DNA of 64,000 nt from Brachycybe producta (lineage: Eukaryota; Arthropoda; Diplopoda; Playtdesmida; Andrognathidae), in contig JAUPFP010000028.1 in NCBI GenBank assembly GCA_036925085.1, positions 1,543,501-1,607,500 of the forward strand. The letters run 5' to 3'. The notes under the pieces are model-generated. The model made no database searches. It had not been told where the DNA came from and saw only the letters and a list, made by a program, of their open reading frames with translations. The position numbers and the translations under genes are program-made. Of the stretch, positions 26,526 through 39,475 are shown piece by piece. How positions within the stretch are numbered: the stretch's first letter is position 1; each line of letters begins with the position of its first letter.

Positions 26526-27970
26526 GTAGGGCACACATTTATATTATTATTTTTTATATTTATATAAAGTTTTTCTATTTGTATGTGGTTGTGAATTTGT
26601 GATATATGCAAATTCTTGGCGATGTCTTGGTTTTTTTTTAAACTAATCGTTTCTAAGAAGCTTATTTCGATCCATGTGTGCTAGACATTTGTGTCACCTT
26701 TTATACACTTGTTGATTGCAAATGTTGAACAGTATTTCTTACGCTGACAATGATTTTAGTGATTAGTGAATCTTTAACCAATATCTTTCATTACCGTGAT
26801 GACAACTCATAACAGATTACAATGGAAACTGTTTAACATGAAATAGAAAGGAAATCTGGTCACTGTTGTATGTGTTTTTCGTGTATTGAAAGAGTTTTAC
26901 AAAGATACTTAAACAATCTTAAAACAAATTTGAAAAACCACATCTTAACTTTATTTTGTGTTATGAGAAGCATTTTAGGTAGATTTCTATTTTCTAAACT
27001 TGAATTAGTTATTTAATTGTGTTCAAACGAATACAGTGGAAACCGTGTAACATGAAGTGAGAACGGAATATTTTTTCATCACGAATTTTATGTTAAAAGA
27101 AAGATTTTTATGATATTCTTAGTGAGTGGACCGAAAATATATTTGGTGTTATCCATTTTATTGTTAAGGTTACTTGATTCTCCCATTATTTTGAGGAAAT
27201 ATAAAGTTTTGAGGCAAACTTTTTTTTATGTAAGACATTACGAACAAAAATTCAAAGTGTTTTAGAAACTAGAATAGTTGGTGATATTGCTAAAAGTTTT
27301 TTTTCATGATAATATTTTTTAAAATATGCTTTTTATGACAGTTTGAAAAAGGCGAAAATAGACGAGACGAGTCATTTTCAAACTGAACTATAAAAATGTT
27401 TATTTTTTTAAGATATTGCCATGATGAAATTTAGCATGATCTTTTACCAATGACCTTTTAATGTTTTCTCAGTTCCGGAAAAATGCTTACTAAAAACTAA
27501 ACCGGAGTTATTTTATGAAACTGTGCTTACCGTTATTTGCGTAACAAAAAATAGAGAAACAGCCTCAGAAAGAAAACCAAAAAACAACGATTCATTTCTT
27601 TTCTCAGGTACACATTTTATTATAAACATGTTTTACAATACATTATGATAAAAATGAAGGGATTACGGATATGTGAGTGGGTGGGGGGGAAGGGTAAGCA
27701 GTACTCAACTTAACTTAGCTCAGCTGAATCTTTAAGCTAGTTATTCGGTTCACAGTTTTTTTTTACTGTTTTCATTGTGCTTATATATTGTACTTGTTTG
27801 ATGAACCTTCTATTCTAACGTGCAGTTTTCAGTGTAAACTTCTTTTGGCACGTTAATGTAAGGCGAAGGAGTTTGTAATATATGCCCTTCGTTAAAATGA
27901 ATGGTCATAATGAAATATTAAAATGCCACAAAATTCATATTGAGCTAGTTTAAACTTTTGAATTTGGTTG
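26526..27970. other. Space between the TEP1-like and LRR gene tails
   Basis: I searched for further TEP1 exons (the rest of vWA, then NACHT) and saw none. Two pogo-like ends (ATGGAAACTGTTTAACATGAA near 26821; TACAGTGGAAACCGTGTAACA near 27036) and a partial TTAAGGTAGCT-family copy (about 27180-27480) are present. The last few hundred bases are the 3' untranslated region of the minus-strand LRR gene. Confidence 0.5.
27616..27621 (-). promoter_or_regulatory. Likely polyadenylation signal of the LRR gene
   Basis: TTTATT on the plus strand reads AATAAA on the minus strand, about 350 bp after the LRR stop codon. Other AT-rich hexamers nearby could serve instead. Confidence 0.4.
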
Positions 27971-30900
27971 TCATCTGTATTCGACATCACTTTCCGGATA
28001 TGTCACATAATACGGTTGGTTGTTGTGGCAATGAGTGGATCGTGGCAGACTAGATACACTTCCAGTTCCGTTTTTAATGGCTAAAAGCTTAGGAGGCAGT
28101 GGTCCGTGATGAGGAGGATGAGGAGGGAAGTTGGGATGACAGTGACACATGGTTTGATTTGGTCCTCCGGGAGAATGTTTCATACAAGTGCATACACCAG
28201 CCATCGGTTGAATATGCATTGGTCCTTGATGATAGCGGATTCTACTTTGACGTAGTTTGATGAGACAAATAATGACAATAAGAATGCAGATGAAAGCAAC
28301 GACTCCAACAATGATCCCGATAATCATCGAATCCATGTTCGTCAGAGATCCTTGTACGATATTATTATCTGAAGGATTTGGCCTTGGTGACGGAGCTTCG
28401 TAAATTATGTCCGGCTCTACTTCGTCTTCGGTGATCGAGAACGGGTCCACAGGCATCTCGGTGGTGGTCGTCGTTGTTGACTGTGCTATGGTCGTTGAAC
28501 TTGCTGTGGACGTTGTGGTAGTTGGTCTTTCGCACGTTAAATCCTCCTCACTTAATTGCGAAACTGTACGGCCTTCCATATCTGGTGGACCATAACATTG
28601 AAGTTTTTTCCACTTGTCTTCACCATCTGCGATTTTTCCATGTAGCCATTTGTGCATTGGTTTCATGATGCAATCGCAATACAATGGATTCGATTCCAGG
28701 CCTGTCACTTCAACTTGGTGTCGCTTCTCGCCGAGAGTCATTAGTAACTGTGGACCTAACACCGTAATCCGATTATCAGATAAGTCAAAGTTAATGTTTC
28801 CCGATGTTGAAAGTGGTAGGAGTATTGTGTTTGGAATGTTGGCGATGTTAGTGTTGTGAATTGAAATGTCTAACGTTGAAGCTAGCAAACCAGCAAAAGA
28901 TACTGATGTCAGGTTCTGAAGTGCTTTTCCCTGAAGAACCAGTCTTCTCAGACGAGGATTAAAAGCAGTGTGAAGTTGATCGCGGAGAACTGTTGCTTTG
29001 ATTTCGACTTCCAAAGATTCCAGAAACGGAACTGCATCCAAAATGCTACGGACATCATAAAATCCAAGGCGTGAATAGCCATTGATGGACAGGCTCTTGA
29101 GGTTAGTCAGTCCACTCAGTGATTGGTCATCGAATCGACCCATTTCATGGAGATTTGATAGTGACAAAGATTCCAAACGTGTCAGTGGACTTAGATCTTT
29201 TGGTCCGATAGCTTGAAGAGGATTTCTAGAAAGGTTCAGCTGTTTCATACCAGTCAACATAGGCCAAATAGGTGTTAAGTCCGAACTGAGATTTGTTATC
29301 TTGTTACCAGACAAATCTAACGATTCTAACAAAGTTATTCGTTGAAACATTTCCGGTCGAAGTGTAGTCAGAGAATTATTTGAAATGTTAATGGAACGTA
29401 TGAATGGAGTTTCCAATTGCGGCAGTTCCTTTATTCCACAGCCAGCCAGATTTAATTCTCGAACTGTTTTCGGTTCGCCAAAAATATTACGAAGAGATTC
29501 TTCGTTGAGTGGATTATTTGACATGTCCAACTTGCGAACATTTACCAAACTGTTGGCATTGGCAGGAACATGTGAGATTTGGTTGTTGGACACGACGAGA
29601 TCTTCAAGAGTTGCATATTGTTCGTTCAATGCGGACAACGGCAAACGGCTAAAGTGGTTATTAGATAAATCAATACTTTGAAGATTAGCTACTCTGCGGT
29701 GAGCGAATATTCCGGTCGGAAGAGTTTTTAGGTTATTGTGACTGAGGTCTAATTCTAAGCGAGCCAATCCATCGAATGCTCCTTCGGGTAAAGTGGTCAA
29801 ACGATTGTGACTGAATGATAATACTCTTACTTGAGACGAATTATAGAATACACTTTCTCCGATAGCTTCGATCTTGTTACGAGAAAGGTCTAAGTGTCGA
29901 AGTCGTCTTGCATGCGAAAACTGACCGCCATCGATTTGTTGAAGATTATTGTCACTAATATCGAGACTTTCGATATGTGGAACATCGCTGAGGGTTCCAT
30001 CCGAGAAAACAGTTAATCGATTTCTGTTCAACTTAAGATAAAGTAATCCAGGTACAGAAGATAGCGAGTTAGGTATTATGTAATGAATACGGTTGTTGCT
30101 AAAGTCGAGAAGTTTCATTTTCGGAACGACGGCTTCAAAGATGCCACCATCTAGAACTGTGAGCTGATTGTGACTAACATTAAGGTATCGAAGAGACGTT
30201 AATTCTAATCCGAACGCCTTTGTACGTACGGTGTTGAGGTTGTTTCGACTAAGATCCAAAGACCAGAGATTACCAAGACTTTGAAATGTTCCTTCTTCGA
30301 TATCTTTGAGATTATTATTCGACAACTCAAGGTTCTTTAAGACTGATAACGTGGAAAATATGCCTTTCGGAAGATGGTTTAAACCATTAGATGCCAGATT
30401 TAAATGTTCCAAAGGACTTGGTTGTGGTGGATTAAATGTGGCCAGAGTTATTTCTTTTATCTTGTTACCATTTAGATTCAATGTTTTTATCGATGGTAGA
30501 GAGGCAAAAATATCTTCAGGTAAATTAGAAATATGGTTATCAGATAGGTCTAGAATTTCTAGAGAAGCAAACAGAGGGAAACTCGGGTATGTTTCTAAAT
30601 CGTTTGTAGCCAAATTTAGATGCAATAAAGTGTTCTCCGTGCCGAGGAACGTTTGTTTTGTGAGAGAGACGATATGATTGCCGCGAAAACTCAGCGTACG
30701 CAGATCGGTGAAGTTGTGAAAAGTACCATCTGGTATTTCGCGAACCAAATTGAACTCGAGTGTCAGTTCTTGTAGATTATGCAATGCACGAAGTAAATCC
30801 GGAGAAATAGCAGCTATACGATTGTAGTCGATGGTTAGCGTCTGAAGTGACGGCAGAGAAGCAAGAGCTTTCGTTGGAAGTCCGAGAACCGTGTTGTCGT

Positions 30901-32928
30901 TCATGCTTAATCGTTGTAGGTTTCTTAATCCTTCGAAGGCCGATTCCTCCACGTTACGAACCAAATTCACATCTAGAATCAAGTCTCTGAGATTGAACAA
31001 GCGTGAAAATACAGTTGGCGGCAAATCGGTTATTCGATTTCGAGACAAATCTACGAGTTCTAATGCCGAGAGTTCTGCAAAGTCATCGAGCCGTAAGTCG
31101 CGAATGCCATTCGACGAAAGCCGTAAGATTTTCAACGATTGAAGTGATCTCAGCGCTTGAGACGGAACTTGATGAAGGAAATTGTCCGAAACATCGAGTT
31201 CCACTAGACTGTCTAGTCCAGAGAGTAGTTCTTCCTTGTTGAGCGTTGCGATCTTGTTCGATGAAAGTATCAATGAGGTTAGATTTTGTAGGCCGGAAAA
31301 AGTTCCGCTCTCGATTGCTGAGATTGAATTGTGGCTCATGTTCAGTGATTCCAAATTGCTCAGACTTGAAAAATCACCACTGTGGAGACGATCTGAAATA
31401 TCAAAAGAAATAATTTAAAATATAACAATTACCAAAGATTATGTGATTCAAGACTGGTTTCAAAGTGCAATCGCTCCTTTAACTGTGGTTATTCTGTTTC
31501 TGAGGAGCACAATTTCGAGAAACTTTTAAGTTTTAGAAACTGGAAATGGTAGCTCAATCACTTAAGTGTATTTTAAAATTGATATCTGTAAAAATAAGCC
31601 TTTTATGTGAAGTTTGAAAATGACCCCATTTTAAGCTGGGGATATTTTTTTTAATTTTTATCTATAAAAAGTTTATTTTAAAAGATATCAACATGAAAAT
31701 GTTATTGTGATTTTAAGTGTAGATGCCTCTCGAACTCTGATTACTCATTTTTTCAGCTTCAAAATGAATAGAAACTTGAATGTGTTTTAGAAACTAGAAA
31801 TGTTCGTCAGTCACTTATGGGTAAATATTTTTAAATAATTTAAAATATTTTTAAATTTCTATCAATAACAACATGAAAATACTTCAGTTGCTCTTTTAGT
31901 TTCTAACACTTTCAATTTTAAGTGATTGAGATACCTTTCTAGTTTGGCTTAATTTTGCTTTTGAAATACGGATTAAATCAAAGTTTAAAAAAAACCAGAA
32001 CATAAACCTTCAGCTACCGTTCTAGTTTTTAACACTTTTAGTTTATCCTTAGTTTTTCTCACAATTTTTCAGTAGATTAAGAGTGAATAATTAACTGAAA
32101 ATTTGTATTTCAAAAATTATTTTCATCTTTATTTAAATAATTAAAAACTTCGATTTAAATGAAATAAATCTGATTGTTTTTTTAAAAAAAATATTTTCTC
32201 GAACCATAAAATCCCAATATTGTTGTACCTATTTGATTGTGTTGCAAACTGAGTATGGTTAATTTTGGTAGATTCTGTAAACTTTGCTTTGGAATCAAAT
32301 TGAAGTTATTTCCTTCCAAGTTAAGTTCTTGAAGATTTTTCAAATCATGAAATAGGCCGTCATCTAATGCCTTGATCATGTTATAACTCAGATCCAGTAT
32401 TTTTAATTGAGATAATGATTTGAAGGCACTGGTTGCGAAGATCGGATTCAGTTCGTAGCCCAGGTGATTGTGTCCTAAACGAAGTTCTTCTAAGGTGTGT
32501 TGAACACCTTCCAGAAGTTTGTCCGTTAGACGTTGCAGATGATTGTGGACAAAGTCGAGCCACAAAAGTGGCACTTCGCTATCCGAAAACAATTGTCTTT
32601 CTAACGACTGGAAACCACCGTGACGGTGTGAATATCCTGTTACTGGCAAACGTAAGGGAAGTACTGGAAAGTTTCCCGGTAAAGAAATGTTGTCACAATT
32701 AAAGATGAAGTTGTTGCTGCTTCCATTTAGTGTAAGGACACCGTCCACAGGATCGATACTTTGTAATGTCTTCGTACACAGGCACGGTGGAGTAAATTGC
32801 GGCACTAATTCGGAACATAATTTCCATTGTTGCTTGTCGTCGAGGTATCTTATGGAACTGGATTCTTCTTCTGAGTGGACATTAGCCACGTATACGATCA
32901 GGAGCTGAATGGCGATGAAGAACTTCAT
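27971..32928 (-). CDS. Artichoke/chaoptin-like leucine-rich-repeat membrane protein
   Basis: Two coding exons, 32229-32928 and 27971-31392, joined in phase 1, give 1373 aa. The protein has a signal peptide (MKFFIAIQLLIVYVANVHS), a Cys-bearing N-terminal region and dozens of about 24-residue extracellular LRRs (LxxLxLxxNxI). Irregular repeats near the end (TNLKSLSINGYSRLGFYDV) are typical of chaoptin/artichoke relatives. A Cys-rich cap follows (NPLYCDCIMKPMHKWLHGK to DLTC), then a Thr/Ser stalk likely to be O-glycosylated. One membrane span starts near residue 1256 (IIGIIVGVVAFICILIVII). The cytoplasmic tail of about 93 residues has a Cys/His cluster (CTCMKH, MCHCHP) and ends YPESDVEYR. Family members act in cell adhesion or sensory-organ morphology; Drosophila artichoke is needed in ciliated sensilla. 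An acceptor at 32985 (CTGAAA on plus) shows that the 5' leader continues in an upstream exon. Orthology to artichoke rather than another LRR relative is likely but not proven. Confidence 0.92.
31440..32060. mobile_element. Palindromic elements filling the LRR gene's intron
   Basis: Modules of the CTAGAAGGGTAGCT family occur in both orientations (AAACTGGAAATGGTAGCTC, TTTTAGAAACTAGAAATG, ATACCTTTCTAGTTTGG, CTACCGTTCTAGTTTT), suggesting two overlapping or nested copies in the 836-bp intron between the coding exons. Confidence 0.55.
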
Positions 32929-35900
32929 TGTTATTCGTGTCCAGATTAAATGATCTTTTGTATTTTTTTTCCGAAGATCGGAATCTGAAAAATAAAAGGA
33001 AGTTATGAATGACCAGTTCGCTATTGTTGTTAATCATTTGATGGAAGGTGTTTCACAATTTGCAAACATTTACAATTTGAACATAATATATTTTAGCAGA
33101 AATTTACGAAAAAAAATTGTCTAACATTACATTAGAAACTTGAATACATTAAGTACAATAAAAACCGTTTAATACGAAAAATTGGATAACACGAAATAGA
33201 TTTTCGTTTCGGTACCTTAGAATACCATAAAAATTCTATCTTTTAAGATGATTTACATACAGTTGATTCAAGACAAAGGAGCGACATTAAGAGAAACTAG
33301 TGTTTTGGAAACTAGAATGGTTGCTCGATAACTTAGGGGTATTTGCATGTTGATATCTTTCAAAATAATCTCTTTATAGACAAACATTAAAAATAGCGAC
33401 TACTTAAAGTTATGAAAATATCCTTAAGTGATTAAGTTATCCTTTTAGTTTGTAAAACACATTCAAGTTTTTCTTTATTTGACACCTGAAAAACAGAATA
33501 ATGAGAGTACAACTGGCATTTAGTTTACACTATAAAAAAATTCTAGTTTCTACCAATTCGTGTTAAACGGTTGCGATTGTATGTGATTCTGTTACAAATA
33601 ATACTCTCGTTAACCGTATTAGGTTAGGTATTAGTTTAGGGTTTTACCAAACATTTCAATCCAGTTTGACTACCAAAATATTTGTTTTAACGACTTTTGA
33701 TGTAGTTAAAACTAGTTTTAATAAAAAGTTTCTGCGGCAATTTCAAAATGTTTTTTTTTTTTAAATAATTTCTAAACTTTTGATTCAAATCAACCTCTCA
33801 ATCAGCATTTCTCAAATGTCATTGGTAAGCAATGAAAATAATTTGAACACATTCACCGACTATTCTAGTATTTACCAAACGTTAAAATTGTTGTACATAA
33901 TAAAAAAAATTATTTCTAAACTTTATACAAATAGAAATAAGAGTTGAGCCAATTTTGTAAACATTAGATAATAATACTTAAAAGGCATAATAAGTGAACA
34001 AGTTAAGACGATTATAACAATCGTAAAATAAAAACTTAATAGGTGTATTGTTGTTTGGCATATCTACTATATATATACCACCTACATACACACACACATT
34101 TGTGAAGATTTATTTCTACGTGGTAAGAATGTTTGATTAACTTAGTTGTGAACAACAAACAAACAGCTTTGTTCGAAGTACTGTTATTGTGCACATTGGG
34201 CGTTTATATTTCTATAATAAACAAATGGGTGTAACAAGTTAAACATTTTTTTATATAAAAATCACAAAACCAAATTTTATTCGTCCCATATTACAATTGT
34301 TATGATGGATATATTTATGTCAAGTACATATGATTTTTTTACGGTTTGGTTTGTAGATTTCGCTTTTCCTTTCTTCTTATTTTTGTCTTATTTCGTGGTT
34401 AACATGGAAATGTAGAATTTCTAAAAAGGATTCCTCCCATAAGTTGTCCTCCACCCTGTTTTTTTAATTAACCTTGTGTAATATTGAGCTTTTCTCCAAA
34501 GTTCTAAAAAGGTATCTTATTTAAAGTTTATTTTATTTCACTACTTGTAAATAGGTTATATTTCTAACAAGGATATTTGCAGGGAAACATAGAGGTTGGG
34601 AGCCGACGGGAAAAGAAAATCGGCACCATTCAAAAATCGTTATAGCACTGGCGCGCAAAGAAAAATCAGCGGCGCTTGTTGCAGTGCAACGAATTTGCAT
34701 AAAAAGTAGTGTTTTAAAAATTAAAAATTAGAATTATCGTATCGTGTTATGCTTATATCGATATTCTATCGATTATACAACCGGTATCGCTGTTATCGCC
34801 CATCGCGAACCCATATGCTTTCTCTGTCAGGGTAGCCTATGCATTGATCAAATTGGTGGTGGCCAAAATTCATTGGCGGCGGCTCCCACCTCTGGCTAAA
34901 CAGAACCTCCTTACTTATTTTTTTTACATTATTTGCAATTTTACAAATGATTTGTCTACTAATAGCATATATAGTATCTTTTCATTGTAATTTGCTAATG
35001 CATTTGTTGGTATTTGTTCAATTGGCAAATTAGATAATAATAATGCAAATTCTGGTCACTGATTAGGTTTTGTTCGTGTAGTAAATACTGATAGACCACT
35101 GTGACCTATTACAACTAATGATTTTATTTATATAATAGAATTCTTTTGTTGTAATACGTTCTCTTGTGGTTTCTTTTTCATGCTGAACTAACTAACCATG
35201 AGAAACTTTGGTTTCTCGTTTATTTTTAGGCATTCTTATTATTAGAATCTATTCAGATAGGTTGTTATTCTATTTATCAGCATAGATTTGATTTTAAATT
35301 TCAATAGGATTTGTTTTGCAGATTCTGTGAACCATTTAAGGGGCTTTTTTCATGGGATTTATGCTTTTAATTGATTTCATGATGTCAACGTTTGCCATAA
35401 AACGTTCATTAAAACGGAAATAGAGGTAGTTTTAAGCTGTGATTACATTTAATATATATTTACAGCAAGGTTCACTGGTGTATTTTCTGCAGTGAACCAT
35501 GACTGCCCATGTGATAATACACTTGCATGACTTTGCAACTGTTTCTTGCACATCGACTTGCAGAAAAAAAAGCTCAATTTTTATTTTTGCGAGATAATGT
35601 TTAAGATTTACGGCAATGGTGTTCAGTGCTTTTCACATTTGTTGCAGTTAATCTTAATTGTAAACATTACCAGTGTGAGTAGCAGGTTGGCATTCTTAGT
35701 CAAAGATATTGCTAAAATCATGAACTTTTGATAGGAAGTTTAATGTAAAATTAGAGGCGATTAACACTAGCTTTGACTTACCAATCATTAAGAATATCAC
35801 TCTTAGTGAATGCTTATTCTAAGGTAATCCTAAACTTAAACTTTAGATGAAAAATTTCATTTAAAAGTTATGGAGTTTTAAACTATACCTAACTACCTAA

Positions 35901-35944
35901 GTACCTAGTACCTAGTACACACCTGCTAATTAAAATGCATTTAA

Positions 35945-36215
35945 ATAATAAGTGTATTCTACAGAGACCTGTGAAGGGCAAACAAACATTATATCGAATT
36001 CAATTTATTCAGTTAATAATCTTGAAAATATTGAGTTAATACTTAAATATAATCTATAAACTGTTGACAAAATATTGATTTAGTATTGCAATTTAAAATA
36101 ATAATAAAGTCAATTTTTATTTGGTTCATGTCCTTAACTGGATTCCGTATAATTCACCTAAACACATTTAATTTGAATTCATTTAACTCATGTGTGTACA
36201 AGGTATAAGCAGCCA
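35945..36215. repeat. Dispersed direct repeat, copy 1
   Basis: Modules such as ATTCTACAGAGACCTGT, GTATTGCAATTT and TTTAACTCATGTGT recur in the same order and strand at 39195-39475 (TTCTACAGAACCCTGTT, AGTATTTCAATT, TTTAGCTCATGTGT). The copies are diverged and their ends are not clear. It is probably an old transposon fragment. Confidence 0.5.
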
Positions 36216-39194
36216 TAAAAAAAAGAACTCTCAGTCACATTTGAGGAAATTACAAAAAAAATTAATATGCATTATTTGCGGTTTTGTTTTCGTTGTATTT
36301 AGAGCAATTATATTTGTAGAAATCTTAAAATTACAGTTTAGACTTAATATTTATTTAATAGTGGGGTGTAGTCTTGAGTTTTTCAATTTTAAAAAAATTG
36401 AAAATAAAAAAAATGTGTCATTAAATTAAGATTCAACTTGTGCCACACATACACAAGTAAAAATGTGTCTGCTATGTATTTATCAGTGAAAGAAAAAAAT
36501 TTAGTGAATGTTCATTCCTGCTTCATTAACGCCAGCATTTTTATTTTGTCATAGATGACAAGGCTGAAAGTTGCACGTAAATATCTACTTATTCTACTAG
36601 TTCCTACTTTTACTAACAAAAACTAGCTAAAAAGTTTTTAATTGTGGAGAGTGAGATTTTTTTAAAAAAAGTGCGGGCCTTGAACGCTTATTCTCTTCAT
36701 TTGGACTGGTTCACAGCAAATTGCGCAACCGTCTGGGAACTGAAAAGGCTGCAAAGCTTGTGTTTATGTTCAGAATGTTAAACTAAAAGTGCTTTAAACT
36801 TTTATTTTCAAATTTGAATGTTTTATTAACATTTTTTTTCTTATTTTACAATTATTACTACTTAATTACTACTTAATTATTATTACTTAACAAGTAACAA
36901 TGTTATTACTACCCATTTTTTGTAAACATTTTCAGAATAAAAAATTTCAATATTTTATAAAATTGAAAACTAATTTTAAGTTAAAAAAAATCAAAAAATC
37001 TGATTTAAATCAAATAAATCGATTTATTTGATTTTTTAAAAAAAAATCAAAAAAATCAGCCACCCTGATCCTCAGTGACATTATCAAGAAATCTAAAGTT
37101 TCAGACACATTTTTGATAACATATTTTGATGTGGCATTGCAAAAGAAATATTCTTTTGAAAGATTCTCCAGCCAACAACAAAAAAACTTCATAAGTCCAT
37201 ATTTTGGCCACACGTATTTTATTGCAATTTTGTAATCAGTTTTCAGAACTGAATCGTTATCTATAAAATAATATGTTTTACCACTCTGGTAAAATTTATA
37301 TCACATAGTGAAAGCCACTTGAAATTCAGGTTTTTCTATCCATGAGTGTGTGCGTTTTCTGAAAAATGTGAGTGATTGGACTTAGGAAGTTTTGAAGAAA
37401 AAAAGCTCTTTAATTATGGAGAATTAATGTTTGTTTCAAGGTTGCGTGATTTAATTTATATAATTTGTTTTAATAAACACAATTAAAAAATCAGTTTTCC
37501 TAAGAATTTTTTTAAATGGAGCTTTTTCATTTAAACAGAAAAATCACGAAAAGTTTATTTCATGGTTTGTAATTTTTATCACTTTGCAACTTTAATGAAT
37601 CAGTTTATTTATTTAAAAGTTAAAATAAAACAAATAAAATAACAATTAAAATTACACAAGTTATTAAATTAATATAAGTAAAATAGGTTTGTGACTTTTG
37701 TCTCACGTTGTATATGCAGCTATTTCTATATTTACAATATTACCCATTCTTTCATTCATAATTCATAATGCAATTTTTCATGTGGTTTTTTTTCCTGCAT
37801 GTGAGAAAAATGAAGTGGTAAATGATTGCCTTAAGGGTTCTGTGTTGTCAGTGGTGTAACAACACTGGAGTGTATTTCTATTATTATTTCGACAATGGGA
37901 GTTCAGTCGTAAGAAAGAAAAAAAAAGAGATGGTTGATTGTATGCTCTAATGAACATAATATTTAATTGAATGGTATATAACAGATGTAAAATTACTAGT
38001 CTTTTCTCTATGCTATGTGCACATGGGAAGGCACCCACTCACACCCCGCAAATCATAAGTTGAAGGTAATCATGAAAAATGACCCTCAAGAACTTCAAAG
38101 AATGAGATGCTAACTAACTTGTACTAGATAATTATACTCCACTGGTAACATCAGTAAAGCATCATAGTATATATGCATAATATACTAACTATGGTTTCCT
38201 GTGGAGCATCGGGACAGGTTTTTTTTAGAAAATACAATAAAAATTTCAATCTATACTAAATTGAATTTTTTTTTTTTTGCTAAGTGAAATGTAAATTTTA
38301 TTTTGGATTTCTTTTCAAGATAAAAGTTGCAACTTGGTTTATGAAAGAAAACCATAAAGTATAATAAACTGAAAAAGGAATTGATTGGTGCTTTTGTCAT
38401 TTTATAAGAATGAATGTTGTTGATCATAATTTATATTTTAATATGAGGTCACGTCCTGAAGGTACTTTATAGGAGAAAAAAAGGGTGACGTTAAAGTTGA
38501 TGTAAATAGAAATGATAGTCGATTATATTTTGAATGACACACATAATACATAATAGCAAAAAAATATCTTACAATTCAATATAATTTTGAACTCGCAAAA
38601 AAAATTGCACACCTGCAGTTACTATTTTTAATATTTTGTTAGCCGCTGTAATGTAGGCCTAGTATTAGTGAATTTCACCATATTGGACCTATTTCATGAA
38701 AAACGTATGTAATAAAATTCAGTTTACATCGAAAATTACATAGTAAGTGCAAAAGTACTATTGACAGTTCGATCAGTTTTAAACTATTTATGCTAATAAA
38801 AGTTAAAGCGTACTTTTTGATTATTTTTTTTTAAATTTCATGTAATACGAACTTTTCTTTCAATGTAAATGGGGTTACTAATGCTGTTTTTTTATTTGAC
38901 AAATAAGAAATAAGGAAAAATTTATAGAAAGTTTGAAAATTGTATGCAATTAAGTTGGTTTTAAATCGGGTGAGTTCCTCGAACTCTGATCTATTATTGT
39001 CTTTCAGGTGAAGAACGAACAGAAACTTGATTATGTTTTAGAAACTAGAATGACGTTTAGCAGACGGTTATTTGTTTTGACTATAAAAAGTTTATTTTGA
39101 AAAAAATATCAACTAAAACACATTCTATAGAGTCTCTTAATTTTGGTCCTGAAAGTCATAATGATCAGTTGATAAACCATCTTAAATAATAAAC

Positions 39195-39475
39195 ATGTTC
39201 TACAGAACCCTGTTAAATAAAAGCAACATAATGTAGAATTCAAAAATTCAGTTCCTATCGCAATAAGTTGAGTTAATATTTAAATATATTCACTTTGTAT
39301 CGAAATATAATTAGGTGTAGTCCAGCAAAATACTGATTTAGTATTTCAATTCTGTTCAGCTATTAAGTAAAAAAAAAGTAAATTTTAAGTTTTTCGTATT
39401 CTAAACTAGTATGTCCGTATGTCAACTAAATACAATTAACTTGAATGCATTTAGCTCATGTGTAAACTAGGTATA
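39195..39475. repeat. Dispersed direct repeat, copy 2
   Basis: This is the partner of 35945-36215, with the same module order and strong AT bias. It has no coding capacity. Confidence 0.5.

Noticed and set aside
28407-31418. Several plus-strand ORFs
   Set aside because: They are antisense shadows of the long LRR exon.
36985-37075. Possible regulatory palindrome of GATTTAAATCAAATAAATC type
   Set aside because: The same AT-rich motif occurs at about 6660-6920, 10620-10940 and 32150, so it is a repeat family end and not a specific regulatory site.
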